The notes: a model not told the origin generated them from the letters alone. A stretch of 9,761 nucleotides of DNA from Avoscillospira sp045580485 (GCA_045580485.1 JAZNNW010000178.1:1-9761); one strand, 5' to 3'; shown: positions 1-5,870, counted from the stretch's first letter. Numbers and translations: made by a program.

Positions 1-23
1 CCGTACTACTTCTTCTCGCAAAC

Positions 24-54
24 CCGAAAACCCTTGTGTATCAAGGGTTTTCGG
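24..54. other. Perfect 13-bp dyad below int; candidate element end or terminator
   Basis: Positions 24-36 (CCGAAAACCCTTG) and 42-54 are perfect inverted repeats separated by the 5-base spacer TGTAT. The dyad lies 57 bases beyond the recombinase stop codon. Two opposed 11-13 bp arms around a short central region is the architecture of tyrosine recombinase core sites. It could also be the int transcript terminator, since the read-out strand carries a short TTTT inside the stem, but no T-run follows the stem. The other end of the element is not in this window, so the direct repeat that would prove an attachment site cannot be checked. Confidence 0.4.
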
Positions 55-68
55 CATCGCTCTCGGAA

Positions 69-88
69 TTTAACCCCTATTTTAACCC
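69..88. repeat. TTTAACCC direct repeat pair between int and the dyad
   Basis: The octamer TTTAACCC occurs at 69-76 and 81-88, a 12-base period. It sits between the recombinase stop and the 13-bp dyad. Short direct repeats at this place are where arm-type binding sites of tyrosine recombinases usually lie, so this is a candidate arm site. The assignment rests on position only. Confidence 0.3.
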
Positions 89-111
89 ATTACAAACTCA
101 GTCAAACTTGG

Positions 112-1317
112 TTAGGCTGGTTGACCGAACGCTGTGTTTACAACAGCCGAAAGCTGCTCGGGTTTATTATACTTGACCTTGGCGTAGATGTCCATCGTAA
201 TTTTGCTGTTCTCGTGACCTGCGAGGTACTGAACAGTTTTAGGATCGACAGAGGCATATATCAGGTTGGTGATATATGTGTGGCGAAGCTGATGCGGGGT
301 AACTTGGAAGTCCAGACTATACACCACATTGCCGTTGTGAGCGGCCTTCTCTCCGAGAACCGGAGTGACCGTCTTGGTGATCTTCTGTCCGTTGATGTAG
401 CGTACATAGGTGCGCTCCTTGGTGGAGCGAGTGACAATGTACTGCCACACTCTTTTGAACTGTGTGTAGGACAGAGGACCACCTTCACTGTTGGCTACCA
501 CAAAGTCTGAGGTGGACTTGCTCTTTGCCTCGCGTAAGCACTCAGCAAGGTTCTTTGGGATAGGAATATCTCTACGAGCGGCTTTGGTTTTTAGCTCAGT
601 AGAAATCACCGGACGATTGTGTTCGGAGTGCCATGCTCTTCGGACCGATATATAGGGGGCGTCACCGTCCAGATAAACGCTGTCCCACTGCAGGCCGAGG
701 ATTTCTTCTCGTCTCAGACCGGCGTACAGGCCGATCATAACGAAGACATAGGGCGGCAACCCCTTAATTGCGGAAAGGAGCTTGACGATCTGCTCGTCAG
801 TAAGAGCCTCCTTATCCTTCTGCGGTTTTCCTCCCTTTGCGGATATGCGTTCGCAGGGAGAATAGTCGATGATGTTGCTATCGACTGCGGAGTTGAAAAT
901 TGCTTTATAGAGCATGTGTACAGACCGATAAACGGAGTTGGATTTTTCCGACGCTGCTACGAGAGCCAGTCGGACATCATCGGTCGTTACATTGGCCATA
1001 TACATATGACCCAAGGGAGCTACAATATAATTTTTGACCTTGGAACTGTAGTCGGTAAGGGTAGTTGTTCTGATATGTGCAGACTGCATCAACAACCAAC
1101 GCTCACAATATTCAGCAACCGTGGGGGTTGCTCTGCGGAAGGAAGCTTCTTCGATCTGACGCTTTGCCTCCTCAACCTTCTCGTAGAGTTCCTCGGCGGT
1201 TTTGGCATAAAGAGCCACCCGCTTTCCATCGGCATCTTCAATGCGAGTTCTGAAATACTCGATGCCGTTAAGTGTCACAGTCCCGTACTTGGGGATCTGC
1301 TTTTTCTTTCTGCCCAT
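112..1317 (-). CDS. int: Tyrosine recombinase (site-specific integrase)
   Basis: This 401-aa protein should catalyse integration and excision of the element by strand exchange between attachment sites. The full catalytic set is visible: Arg202 in AGLRREE, a beta-hairpin Lys around 243-245, His342-x-x-Arg345 in TPHQLRHT, His368 in LAGHENS and the nucleophile Tyr378 in MDIYAKV. Residues 1-60 look like the arm-binding AP2-like N-terminus of Tn916-type integrases, and 65-160 the core-binding SAM-like domain. The start is well supported: AGGAGGTGA lies just upstream of ATG 1317. Length fits the family (about 370-410 aa). It is the last gene of a minus-strand operon, 84 bases after the excisionase-like gene. 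That spacer carries a 6-bp dyad (1344-1356) and a weak hairpin (1372-1396). The long plus-strand reading frames here are antisense shadows. Confidence 0.95.
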   Translation of the reverse strand: MGRKKKQIPKYGTVTLNGIEYFRTRIEDADGKRVALYAKTAEELYEKVEEAKRQIEEASFRRATPTVAEYCERWLLMQSAHIRTTTLTDYSSKVKNYIVAPLGHMYMANVTTDDVRLALVAASEKSNSVYRSVHMLYKAIFNSAVDSNIIDYSPCERISAKGGKPQKDKEALTDEQIVKLLSAIKGLPPYVFVMIGLYAGLRREEILGLQWDSVYLDGDAPYISVRRAWHSEHNRPVISTELKTKAARRDIPIPKNLAECLREAKSKSTSDFVVANSEGGPLSYTQFKRVWQYIVTRSTKERTYVRYINGQKITKTVTPVLGEKAAHNGNVVYSLDFQVTPHQLRHTYITNLIYASVDPKTVQYLAGHENSKITMDIYAKVKYNKPEQLSAVVNTAFGQPA

Positions 1318-1401
1318 TCCGTCACCTCCTGGATTTTTTGTTTCACAGCTGCTGTGCTATTGTTTTACCAAACATCCCGATTTTCAGCAAGGATGTCGAT
1401 T

Positions 1402-1638
1402 TTAGCGTCTGCGGCCATGGGGCTTGCGATAGGTCATCATGCCAGCCCGTTCTTCGGGCTTGGCTCTGTGAGTACATTTGGCAACATACTCTTGAAGCCC
1501 GGAGTCGGTGAAGAATACGCAACCATTAGGAACATACTGAACATAGGAAATCTGTCCGTTATTTCTGGCAGCATCGAGAGTGGCAATGCTGATGCCAAGA
1601 ATCTGAGCTGCTTCCTTACGAGTGATAAGTCTTTCCAT
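1402..1638 (-). CDS. Excisionase-type helix-turn-helix DNA-binding protein
   Basis: A 78-aa basic protein beginning MERLITRKEAAQILGIS. Residues 5-50 form an HTH_17/MerR-like winged helix of the excisionase family: a helix-turn-helix, a short wing (YVQYVPNGCVFF) and a tail rich in Arg and Lys. Such proteins bind near attachment sites, bend DNA and bias the recombinase to excision. ATG 1638 is preferred over the TTG one codon upstream because GGAGGA lies 6 bases from it. Its ATG shares one base with the TGA of the upstream gene, implying translational coupling. The adjacent integrase downstream supports the role. It could instead be a transcriptional regulator of int; the fold is clear, the exact role inferred. 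Confidence 0.8.
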   Translation of the reverse strand: MERLITRKEAAQILGISIATLDAARNNGQISYVQYVPNGCVFFTDSGLQEYVAKCTHRAKPEERAGMMTYRKPHGRRR

Positions 1639-1970
1639 CAACTGTCCTCCAATCTTTCGATACTGCTGATAAGACCGTCCCGCGCCATCGCAATTTTCTG
1701 TACGCGACCATTCAGCTGAGCAACGGTGGCCATGATTTCTTTTTGAGTTTCTCCGAAGTAGTAACCAGAGGTATCGCTGCAGATCGGCTGACAGGCGCAG
1801 CGAAGTGCGTTGACCGCTCTGCGGATTTCGGCTCCGGTAACAGAAAAGACGACCTCAAGTTTTTTGCTCGAGATCGTCTTGCTTGCACCCCTGTGGTGCG
1901 TTTCCAAATATTTACAAAGCGCATTTTCAATGTTAAGCTTGTCTGCAGCGACACCTCTGTGTTCACGCAT
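1638..1970 (-). CDS. Small winged-helix-like protein of the integration operon
   Basis: A 110-aa protein. Residues 30-75 (SKTISSKKLEVVFSVTGAEIRRAVNALRC) read as a winged helix-turn-helix, followed by the wing-like PICSDTSGYYF and a C-terminal helix (residues 76-110) that may dimerise. I recognise this layout from phage and element proteins of Firmicutes usually annotated as hypothetical; no precise function can be given. AAGGAG at 1980-1985 sits 8 bases from ATG 1970, whereas the GTG at 1979 abuts the ribosome binding site. The gene ends inside the start codon of the excisionase-like gene and follows the 59-aa gene by 20 bases. A role in controlling excision or replication is inference. Confidence 0.6.
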   Translation of the reverse strand: MREHRGVAADKLNIENALCKYLETHHRGASKTISSKKLEVVFSVTGAEIRRAVNALRCACQPICSDTSGYYFGETQKEIMATVAQLNGRVQKIAMARDGLISSIERLEDS

Positions 1971-1990
1971 TTTTATCACTCCTTCCTATT

Positions 1991-2170
1991 TTATCTGAAC
2001 CACTGCTCGACTGTGCGAACGGCGGTTTTCTGAGTAGTCGTATTAGGCTTGCAGACCTGCTTTTTCTGCATCTGCTTTTTTCTGCGTTCCTCGCGCTCGA
2101 TATTTCTCAACGCAAGATAAGCGGTCATATCGAGGCAACCGGAAGAGTTGTACATGTCTCGTTTTGCCAT
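1991..2170 (-). CDS. Conserved small protein, 59 aa, unknown function
   Basis: Starts MAKRDMYNSSGCLDMTAYLA and continues with a highly charged helix (about residues 22-38, rich in Arg, Glu and Lys) and a C-terminal VEQWFR. AGGGGTGA lies 5-8 bases from ATG 2170 and overlaps the stop codon of the mazF-like gene, so the two are translationally linked. No domain is recognised. The basic charge and place in the operon suggest a nucleic-acid-binding accessory protein. Its reality rests on the ribosome binding site, the exact fit in the operon and my recollection of similar short proteins beside MazF genes in clostridial elements. Confidence 0.6.
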   Translation of the reverse strand: MAKRDMYNSSGCLDMTAYLALRNIEREERRKKQMQKKQVCKPNTTTQKTAVRTVEQWFR

Positions 2171-2176
2171 ATGTGT

Positions 2177-2542
2177 TCACCCCTGTTGTTCGAGAGCGAG
2201 GCTGACTTTTACAGCTTTATCAATCATGCTCATGTGGCTGTCGCTGACGCTGCCAAGGTAGTGCATGATGCGCTGCTTGTCGATGGTCGTGATCTGCTCC
2301 AACAGCACCAGTGACGGACCACTCATAAACGGAAGTCCTTCCAGAAGATAGTGGGTTGGTAGAAAACGCTTCTTCCGGATATTAGATGTAAGTGGAGCTG
2401 TGATTAAAGTGGGGCTATAGTAATTTCCGATGTTGTTCTGAAGGACAATCACCGGTCTGGTGCCACCTTGCTCGGAGCCAATGCGTGGTTCCAAAGTCGC
2501 AAGGAAGATGTCGCCCCGCTGATAATTCCTGATCTCGCTCAT
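2177..2542 (-). CDS. MazF/PemK-family toxin (mRNA interferase), no antitoxin seen
   Basis: A 121-aa protein with the MazF/PemK signature: RGDIFLATLEPRIGSEQGGTRPVIVLQNN at residues 9-37, then ITAPLTS (47-53) and a VLLEQITTIDK strand (79-89). The family forms a small SH3-like barrel that cleaves mRNA at short sequences, and the GSEQGGxRP loop is part of its active-site region. AAGGAA 7 bases upstream fixes ATG 2542; the reading frame stays open to 2827, but that extension is not protein-like and covers the structured non-coding region. No MazE-like gene is encoded upstream or downstream. It heads the excision/integration operon, so it may stabilise the element or act as a regulator. Toxicity is inferred from the family. 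Confidence 0.85.
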   Translation of the reverse strand: MSEIRNYQRGDIFLATLEPRIGSEQGGTRPVIVLQNNIGNYYSPTLITAPLTSNIRKKRFLPTHYLLEGLPFMSGPSLVLLEQITTIDKQRIMHYLGSVSDSHMSMIDKAVKVSLALEQQG

Positions 2543-2581
2543 GCGAAGTTCCTTTCTGAAGATTTGAATTATGTAATAGGT

Positions 2582-2621
2582 AGACTGCAGGAGCGTGCCA
2601 CAAGGCGCAGCCCTGCAGTCT
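2582..2621. other. Perfect 10-bp inverted repeat upstream of mazF
   Basis: AGACTGCAGG (2582-2591) and CCTGCAGTCT (2612-2621) are exact reverse complements. The 20-base interior folds again: GTGCC (2595-ish) with GGCGC around the loop ACAA. On the plus strand the inner stem contains a G-U pair; on the minus strand the same position is an A-C mismatch. In the mazF mRNA this hairpin would lie 40 bases upstream of the start codon. It could act as a leader attenuator, an RNA-processing site or part of the larger structured region. Confidence 0.6.
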
Positions 2622-2985
2622 GTTTGATTTGTTGCTCTCCGTATTTGCCCTCGGCACCCCCGGAAGCGGGAAACATCAGATGGCGGCTTGCTGACCGCTC
2701 CATAGGAATCTAACCTCCCCGCCTTCTTTGTGGCCGGGCCGCGAATTACGGAAGTATCGTTAGCCCTGCAGCCAGTCCTCGCCGGTTCGGGAACAACCCG
2801 AATCTCGCAAGTTGATTTATCGCTCACCTCGTAAGAGGGTCATGGCGCTCAACCTTGCAGTAGCTCGTGATCTGCAGGAACGTATCTGATGAGTGACTAT
2901 TCAGTTTTCAAGGTGCAGATTGCAAAGAAAGGAACTAAGTGTTACCATTCGTTGCGGCGGAAGGGGTTGTCCTTCCAAGTGGTAG
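2582..2985. ncRNA. Highly structured non-coding region between the sigma-like gene and mazF
   Basis: About 470 bases (2543-3015) lack a credible gene, but several stems can be read directly. CCTGCAG (2765-2771) pairs with CTGCAGG (2874-2880) and encloses two hairpins. The first is GGTTCGGG (2784-2791) with CCCGAATC (2797-2804). The second is GCAAGTTGA (2807-2815) with TCAACCTTGC (2849-2858), which in turn holds CCTC-GTAA-GAGG with a GNRA loop. A further nested stem lies at 2943-2984 (TACCATT with AAGTGGTA, and GGAAGG with CCTTCC). Three stems gain G-U pairs on the plus strand where the minus strand would have A-C, and the GTAA loop is also on plus. A structured RNA, an origin of transfer or a single-strand origin would all fit. 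No known RNA family is recognised. Confidence 0.4.
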
Positions 2986-3015
2986 CCGACGAGAAAGGCG
3001 TTTTGGGGAGTGATT

Positions 3016-3492
3016 TTAAGAATTTTTTTGAAAAATTTTTCGTAGCTGTTCAACTCGCTTTGTTACACCGCTCCGAGTGATGCCAAATTGGTTAGCGGCT
3101 TCTTGGTGTGTGTTGTCATCGAAGGCAAGGAGAGTAATCAATTCGAGGTCTCTCTCTGAAAGGGCTTTTACGAAATCCACGAGCGCTGGATCATCGAGAT
3201 CATCAATCCACGCATACCGAGAATTGCCGGTGGGCAAATCCATGGTTACGGTAAGCGCTTCCGGAAATCGTTCATAAAGCGGCGACTGTCCTTCGTCGCC
3301 ATCCTCAAAGGGACTTTCCGGGAACTGCTGGGTGTGCTCTGCGAAGCGACGATTGCTGTTGAACACTTCCAGATCAAATTCGTACATCTGCTGAATCTGC
3401 GCTTCGGACATACCGGCAGCGCGATACTCTGCGGCGAGCTTCGCCTGCTCAGCTTCAAACTTTTTTCTTTCAAGGCCGTTATTCCAAGCCAT
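3016..3492 (-). CDS. Sigma-70 region-4-like helix-turn-helix protein
   Basis: A 158-aa acidic protein. Residues 6-35 form a charged coiled-coil-like helix (KKFEAEQAKLAAEYRAAGMSE). Residues 110-155 (LSERDLELITLL...EAANQFGITRSGVTKRVEQLRKIF) match the sigma region 4 / LuxR-like pattern that recognises -35 elements. Regions 2 and 3 of a full sigma factor are absent, so it is more likely an accessory transcription protein than a complete sigma factor. GGAGG lies 8 bases from ATG 3492. Proteins of this type are common regulators in Firmicutes mobile elements. A 12-bp dyad sits immediately upstream of its ribosome binding site, and the structured non-coding region follows its stop codon. Confidence 0.7.
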   Translation of the reverse strand: MAWNNGLERKKFEAEQAKLAAEYRAAGMSEAQIQQMYEFDLEVFNSNRRFAEHTQQFPESPFEDGDEGQSPLYERFPEALTVTMDLPTGNSRYAWIDDLDDPALVDFVKALSERDLELITLLAFDDNTHQEAANQFGITRSGVTKRVEQLRKIFQKNS

Positions 3493-3509
3493 TTATTGTT
3501 CCTCCGTTT

Positions 3510-3545
3510 TCTGAAATCTGATTTGTGGTGAAGTCAGATTTCAGA
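3510..3545. promoter_or_regulatory. 12-bp dyad just upstream of the sigma-like gene
   Basis: TCTGAAATCTGA (3510-3521) and TCAGATTTCAGA (3534-3545) are perfect inverted repeats with a 12-base spacer. In the mRNA the hairpin ends about six bases before the GGAGG of the sigma-like gene, so it could be a protein operator or an RNA hairpin influencing translation. There is no T-run, so it is not a terminator. Confidence 0.5.
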
Positions 3546-3556
3546 GCGGAGGACCA

Positions 3557-3577
3557 CGGCATCTACAGAAGATGCCG
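3557..3577. other. 7-bp hairpin in the leader of the sigma-like gene
   Basis: CGGCATC (3557-3563) pairs with GATGCCG (3571-3577) around a 7-base loop. It lies between a terminator (3583-3618) and the 12-bp dyad (3510-3545). It could serve as an antiterminator partner or RNA landmark; function unknown. Confidence 0.35.
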
Positions 3578-3582
3578 GAAAC

Positions 3583-3618
3583 AAAAAAAGAGCAGCCATC
3601 TGCAAAGATGACTGCTCT
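3583..3618 (-). terminator. Intrinsic terminator in the SARP-to-sigma interval
   Basis: On the minus strand AGAGCAGTCATC (3618-3607) pairs with GATGGCTGCTCT (3600-3589) around a 6-base loop and is followed by seven Ts, allowing for the last stem base. One position is a U-G pair on the minus strand but an A-C mismatch on plus, so the minus reading is right. It should stop transcripts coming from the SARP gene before they reach the sigma-like gene. Confidence 0.85.
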
Positions 3619-3646
3619 GTAGGTCCGTTCTCTCATAAACGAAAAC

Positions 3647-3704
3647 CCCCGTGAACTTACTTGCAAGGCAATTTGTCTTTGCCTCGTCAAGGTAATTCAC
3701 GGGG
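3647..3704 (-). terminator. Three-tier stem-loop followed by a broken T-run
   Basis: CCCCGTGAA (3647-3655) pairs with TTCACGGGG (3696-3704). Inside, TTACTTG pairs with CAAGGTAA with one bulge, and GGCAA (3667-3671) pairs with TTGCC (3679-3683). On the minus strand the stem is followed by GGTTTTCGTTT, so it could be an imperfect terminator. It lies directly after the 11-bp repeat array, and its outer arm merges with a degenerate eleventh repeat. A pausing or attenuation role is as likely as termination. Confidence 0.55.
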
Positions 3705-3840
3705 ATCGTATGAAAGTTTTATGAGTGTGGCATCGGAGTCGCATAGACCCTTTCTGCGTTACATGAGAGTGATATAGCTTGTCCTTTTTCAAAATTGGTG
3801 TCGCGTGAAAGTCACATGGGCGTTATATGAGCGTTATATG
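3702..3840 (-). repeat. Phased array of ten 11-bp direct repeats, candidate SARP binding site
   Basis: On the minus strand, directly below the SARP stop codon, 11-base units follow the consensus CATRYRACNCY. Block 1 is 3840-3797 with four units (CATATAACGCT, CATATAACGCC, CATGTGACTTT, CACGCGACACC). Block 2 is 3776-3755 with two units (TATATCACTCT, CATGTAACGCA). Block 3 is 3745-3702 with four units (TATGCGACTCC, GATGCCACACT, CATAAAACTTT, CATACGATCCC). The gaps are 20 and 9 bases. Characterised SARP proteins bind heptamer direct repeats with an 11-bp period, overlapping the -35 region. A TACGAT at 3710-3705 is a possible -10, but promoter placement is uncertain. Confidence 0.7.
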
Positions 3841-3846
3841 GGGTGC

Positions 3847-5259
3847 TCAAGCAGCAAAAAGTTGGCAGTAAGCGAGGGTTTCGTCTTGTAACAGATACTT
3901 CTTGAGTGTGGTGTATTCCTCGCTCGTCAAAATGCTTTTTGCGCGTTGTACTTCGTTCTTGGCAAGCTCAATGGCACCTGAATGGTACATGGCATAAATC
4001 AGCCAGTAATAAGCTTTGATGTTTTCCGGAGTTAATTTAAGAGCCTGTGTAGCAAAAGTATTGATGCCATTATAGTCGTCATACTTAGCCAGCAATGCAA
4101 GTAGCTCGTTGACAAGACCGATGTACTTCAGCTTATATTCTGTGGCAATGCCAACAAGCCAATGATCGTCACAAGCTGTTTCAAATACCGTACCACGGTA
4201 TAGATGAATGGCTCGTTTCAGAAGATGAGCCTTGTGGGACACAGGAATATTTTTTTGCGCCTGTTCCCACAGCCGATCAAACTTCTGCAGATCTGTCATG
4301 ATATTGATATTCGGATTTATCCTGTAGCCATTTGCGGTATATTCAATAAGCTGATGCTTAAAGATCGGTTCGAGTGAGCGTCTAAAACGATACATATAAC
4401 TCCGAATGTTTTGGTTGATCGTCTCCGGATCTATATCATCCTCTGGATACAAAGCATCGGCTATACCCAAAGCGGAATGTGCGGCTTTACGATGCAGCAG
4501 AAGATAGGCTACAACACGGCTACATTTGGGAGATTTGAAGTCCTGTTCTTTCCAGATGCCAGCGGAGGTGCAGATCTCCATACTGCCGAAGAAATTGATG
4601 ATAACATCTCTTTCGGAGGAAATATCATCGGGAGAAAGAGCCATTTTTGCCCGTTCAATCGTCTTCCTCTGGGCCATTGCCCGATGGAGAACATACGCAA
4701 GGGTTTTCATTGTGCTGATGCGGCCTATGTAGCGAGTAGGGTTTCTAACAACAAAGAACCCGACAGGATTAGGACCGAACGGAAACGCCATAACAGATTG
4801 AGCGTGAAGCTTCTCATATACCCGGCGTTCTTCAAGCGTCACCTGTGGATCATTGATATCGAGAACAATGATGGGTTCGTTTCTCTTCATAGCCTCTATC
4901 CAGCGAGCCATTGGTTTGAGTGTTTCAAATTCATCTGCATATTGAATGGTGGTGATCTTAGGGTCCGGGTTGTGCCACCAGCCGTGAGCCCATACCCCCA
5001 GACTCAAATCCATTTCAATAACGCTTGCCCAGTCAGCTCCGTAGAAATCACATGCAGTTTTCAATGTCTTCATGGCGATTTCTTTCGGATCGTCGGTGGT
5101 GTGCAAACATGTTTCCAGTTTGCTGATGGTCTGTTCCTGCTCGATGCAGTATTCTATGTATTCACAGTCGTACTGGGAGAATGCCGGTGAAGCAGACGGC
5201 GGGTGTACGGACTGTGGCTTTTCAATCTGCTTGAAAAGGCTGCTGAATAAATTAGCCAT
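3847..5259 (-). CDS. GAF-sensor SARP-type transcriptional regulator (wHTH + BTAD)
   Basis: A 470-aa cytoplasmic regulator. Residues 45-205 read as a GAF-like sensor domain (TACDFYGADWASVIEMD, VMAFPFGPNPVGFFVVRNP). Residues 219-316 are an OmpR/PhoB-type winged helix (INFFGSMEI, SRVVAYLLLH, NQNIRSYMYRFRRSLEP, YTANGYRINP). Residues 322-460 are the helical BTAD/TPR domain of the SARP family (RAIHLYRGTVFE, ALKLTPENIKAYYWLIYAMYHSG). In Streptomyces SARPs activate gene clusters by binding 11-bp-spaced repeats; an N-terminal GAF is a different arrangement that implies ligand or redox sensing. AGGAGG lies upstream of ATG 5259 with about 10 bases spacing; the frame is open 19 codons further, but those codons include the ribosome binding site. 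A phased 11-bp array starts seven bases past its stop codon. The ligand is unknown. Confidence 0.8.
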   Translation of the reverse strand: MANLFSSLFKQIEKPQSVHPPSASPAFSQYDCEYIEYCIEQEQTISKLETCLHTTDDPKEIAMKTLKTACDFYGADWASVIEMDLSLGVWAHGWWHNPDPKITTIQYADEFETLKPMARWIEAMKRNEPIIVLDINDPQVTLEERRVYEKLHAQSVMAFPFGPNPVGFFVVRNPTRYIGRISTMKTLAYVLHRAMAQRKTIERAKMALSPDDISSERDVIINFFGSMEICTSAGIWKEQDFKSPKCSRVVAYLLLHRKAAHSALGIADALYPEDDIDPETINQNIRSYMYRFRRSLEPIFKHQLIEYTANGYRINPNINIMTDLQKFDRLWEQAQKNIPVSHKAHLLKRAIHLYRGTVFETACDDHWLVGIATEYKLKYIGLVNELLALLAKYDDYNGINTFATQALKLTPENIKAYYWLIYAMYHSGAIELAKNEVQRAKSILTSEEYTTLKKYLLQDETLAYCQLFAA

Positions 5260-5305
5260 AGCGCTAATTCCTCCTTTTTTGCGTGATACATACATAATAA
5301 AGCAA

Positions 5306-5346
5306 AAAGGCCGCAAAACATGGCGAAATCTGCCGATGCCTTGCGG
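5306..5346 (-). terminator. Intrinsic terminator between the XRE gene and the SARP gene
   Basis: On the minus strand CCGCAA (5346-5341) plus GGC pairs with GCC plus TTGCGG (5316-5311), followed by CCTTTTTGC. It falls about 40 bases after the XRE stop codon and about 50 bases before the SARP start, so it either ends the XRE transcript or attenuates read-through into the SARP gene. Confidence 0.55.
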
Positions 5347-5385
5347 TCTTCTCTTGTCGGTAAGAATGTCGGCAAAGAAGATGGG

Positions 5386-5700
5386 TTATCTGTTCCTGTT
5401 TAGCCGACGGGTATTGCTTATTACGAGCATGAGATCATCATCGTCGAGCTTCTTGAGTTCTTCAATAGCAGACTGCAACAATACCGGGTTGTCAGTTGTG
5501 TCATTGAAAAACTGGCTTGGGGTTATACCAAAGTAATCACATATTTCAAGGAACTCTGCCATGGGAGGCAAAGATTTGCCGGATGAAATATTATATATGT
5601 AACTGCGGCTATGTCCAAGATCATAGCTCATTTTATATTCGGATACACCCTTTTGTATCCTTAGCTGCGTAATCCTATCACGGATAAACTTAGTGTCCAT
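5386..5700 (-). CDS. XRE-family transcriptional regulator
   Basis: A 104-aa protein with a Cro/CI helix-turn-helix at residues 8-66 (RITQLRIQKGVSEYKMSYDLGHSRSYIYNISSGKSLPPMAEFLEICDYFGITPSQFF) and a short acidic then basic tail ending RRLNRNR. The tail is shorter than in full repressors with a sensor or peptidase domain, so regulation is probably by simple dimer binding. ATG 5700 is preferred; GTG codons at 5712 and 5709 overlap the GGTGAGG ribosome binding site. It precedes the SARP gene with a terminator between them. Short ACGCTT-type repeats upstream (5763-5870) are candidate operators. Confidence 0.85.
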   Translation of the reverse strand: MDTKFIRDRITQLRIQKGVSEYKMSYDLGHSRSYIYNISSGKSLPPMAEFLEICDYFGITPSQFFNDTTDNPVLLQSAIEELKKLDDDDLMLVISNTRRLNRNR

Positions 5701-5762
5701 TTGCCTCACCACCCATCCACTATATATTTTAGGCGAAAAGGCAGCGTCACTAACCCAACGGC

Positions 5763-5870
5763 TTACGCTTTATTCGACAGGATATTACAGAGTTTTACGC
5801 TTTTTGAGTATCAAATGCAAAATTAGCGTATCCATATTGTTTTTTGAGCACTTAACCCCAAGATAAGCGT
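5763..5870. promoter_or_regulatory. Clustered TACGCTT-type motifs upstream of the XRE gene
   Basis: TTACGCTTT occurs at 5763-5771 and again at 5795-5803, 32 bases apart or about three helical turns. Inverted partial copies are AGCGTA (5825-5830) and AAGCGT (near 5865). The stretch is A+T rich and has no gene. This layout suits cooperative operators for the XRE protein encoded just downstream on the minus strand. The promoter itself could not be placed with confidence; TAAAAT near 5730 is a possible -10. Confidence 0.3.

Noticed and set aside
619..1719. Long plus-strand open frame of 366 codons opposite int and xis
   Set aside because: It is antisense to a tyrosine recombinase with all catalytic residues, has no ribosome binding site, and its translation shows no domain pattern.
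2781..2810. tRNA T-arm-like GGTTCG sequence
   Set aside because: No acceptor, D or anticodon arms can be folded around it; the stem belongs to the larger nested structure.
2543..2827. N-terminal extension of the MazF reading frame by 95 codons
   Set aside because: The extension is rich in Arg, Cys and Pro without a domain pattern, covers strong inverted repeats, and the MazF fold begins right after ATG 2542 with its own ribosome binding site.
2889..3080. Plus-strand open frame of 63 codons overlapping the end of the sigma-like gene
   Set aside because: It lacks a ribosome binding site, overlaps the sigma-like coding sequence and runs through hairpin-rich DNA.
3702..3840. CRISPR-like array
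   Set aside because: The units are 11 bases, contiguous and degenerate with no spacers, and there are no cas genes.
4411..5190. Plus-strand open frame of 259 codons inside the SARP gene
   Set aside because: It is antisense to a complete GAF/wHTH/BTAD protein and has no ribosome binding site.
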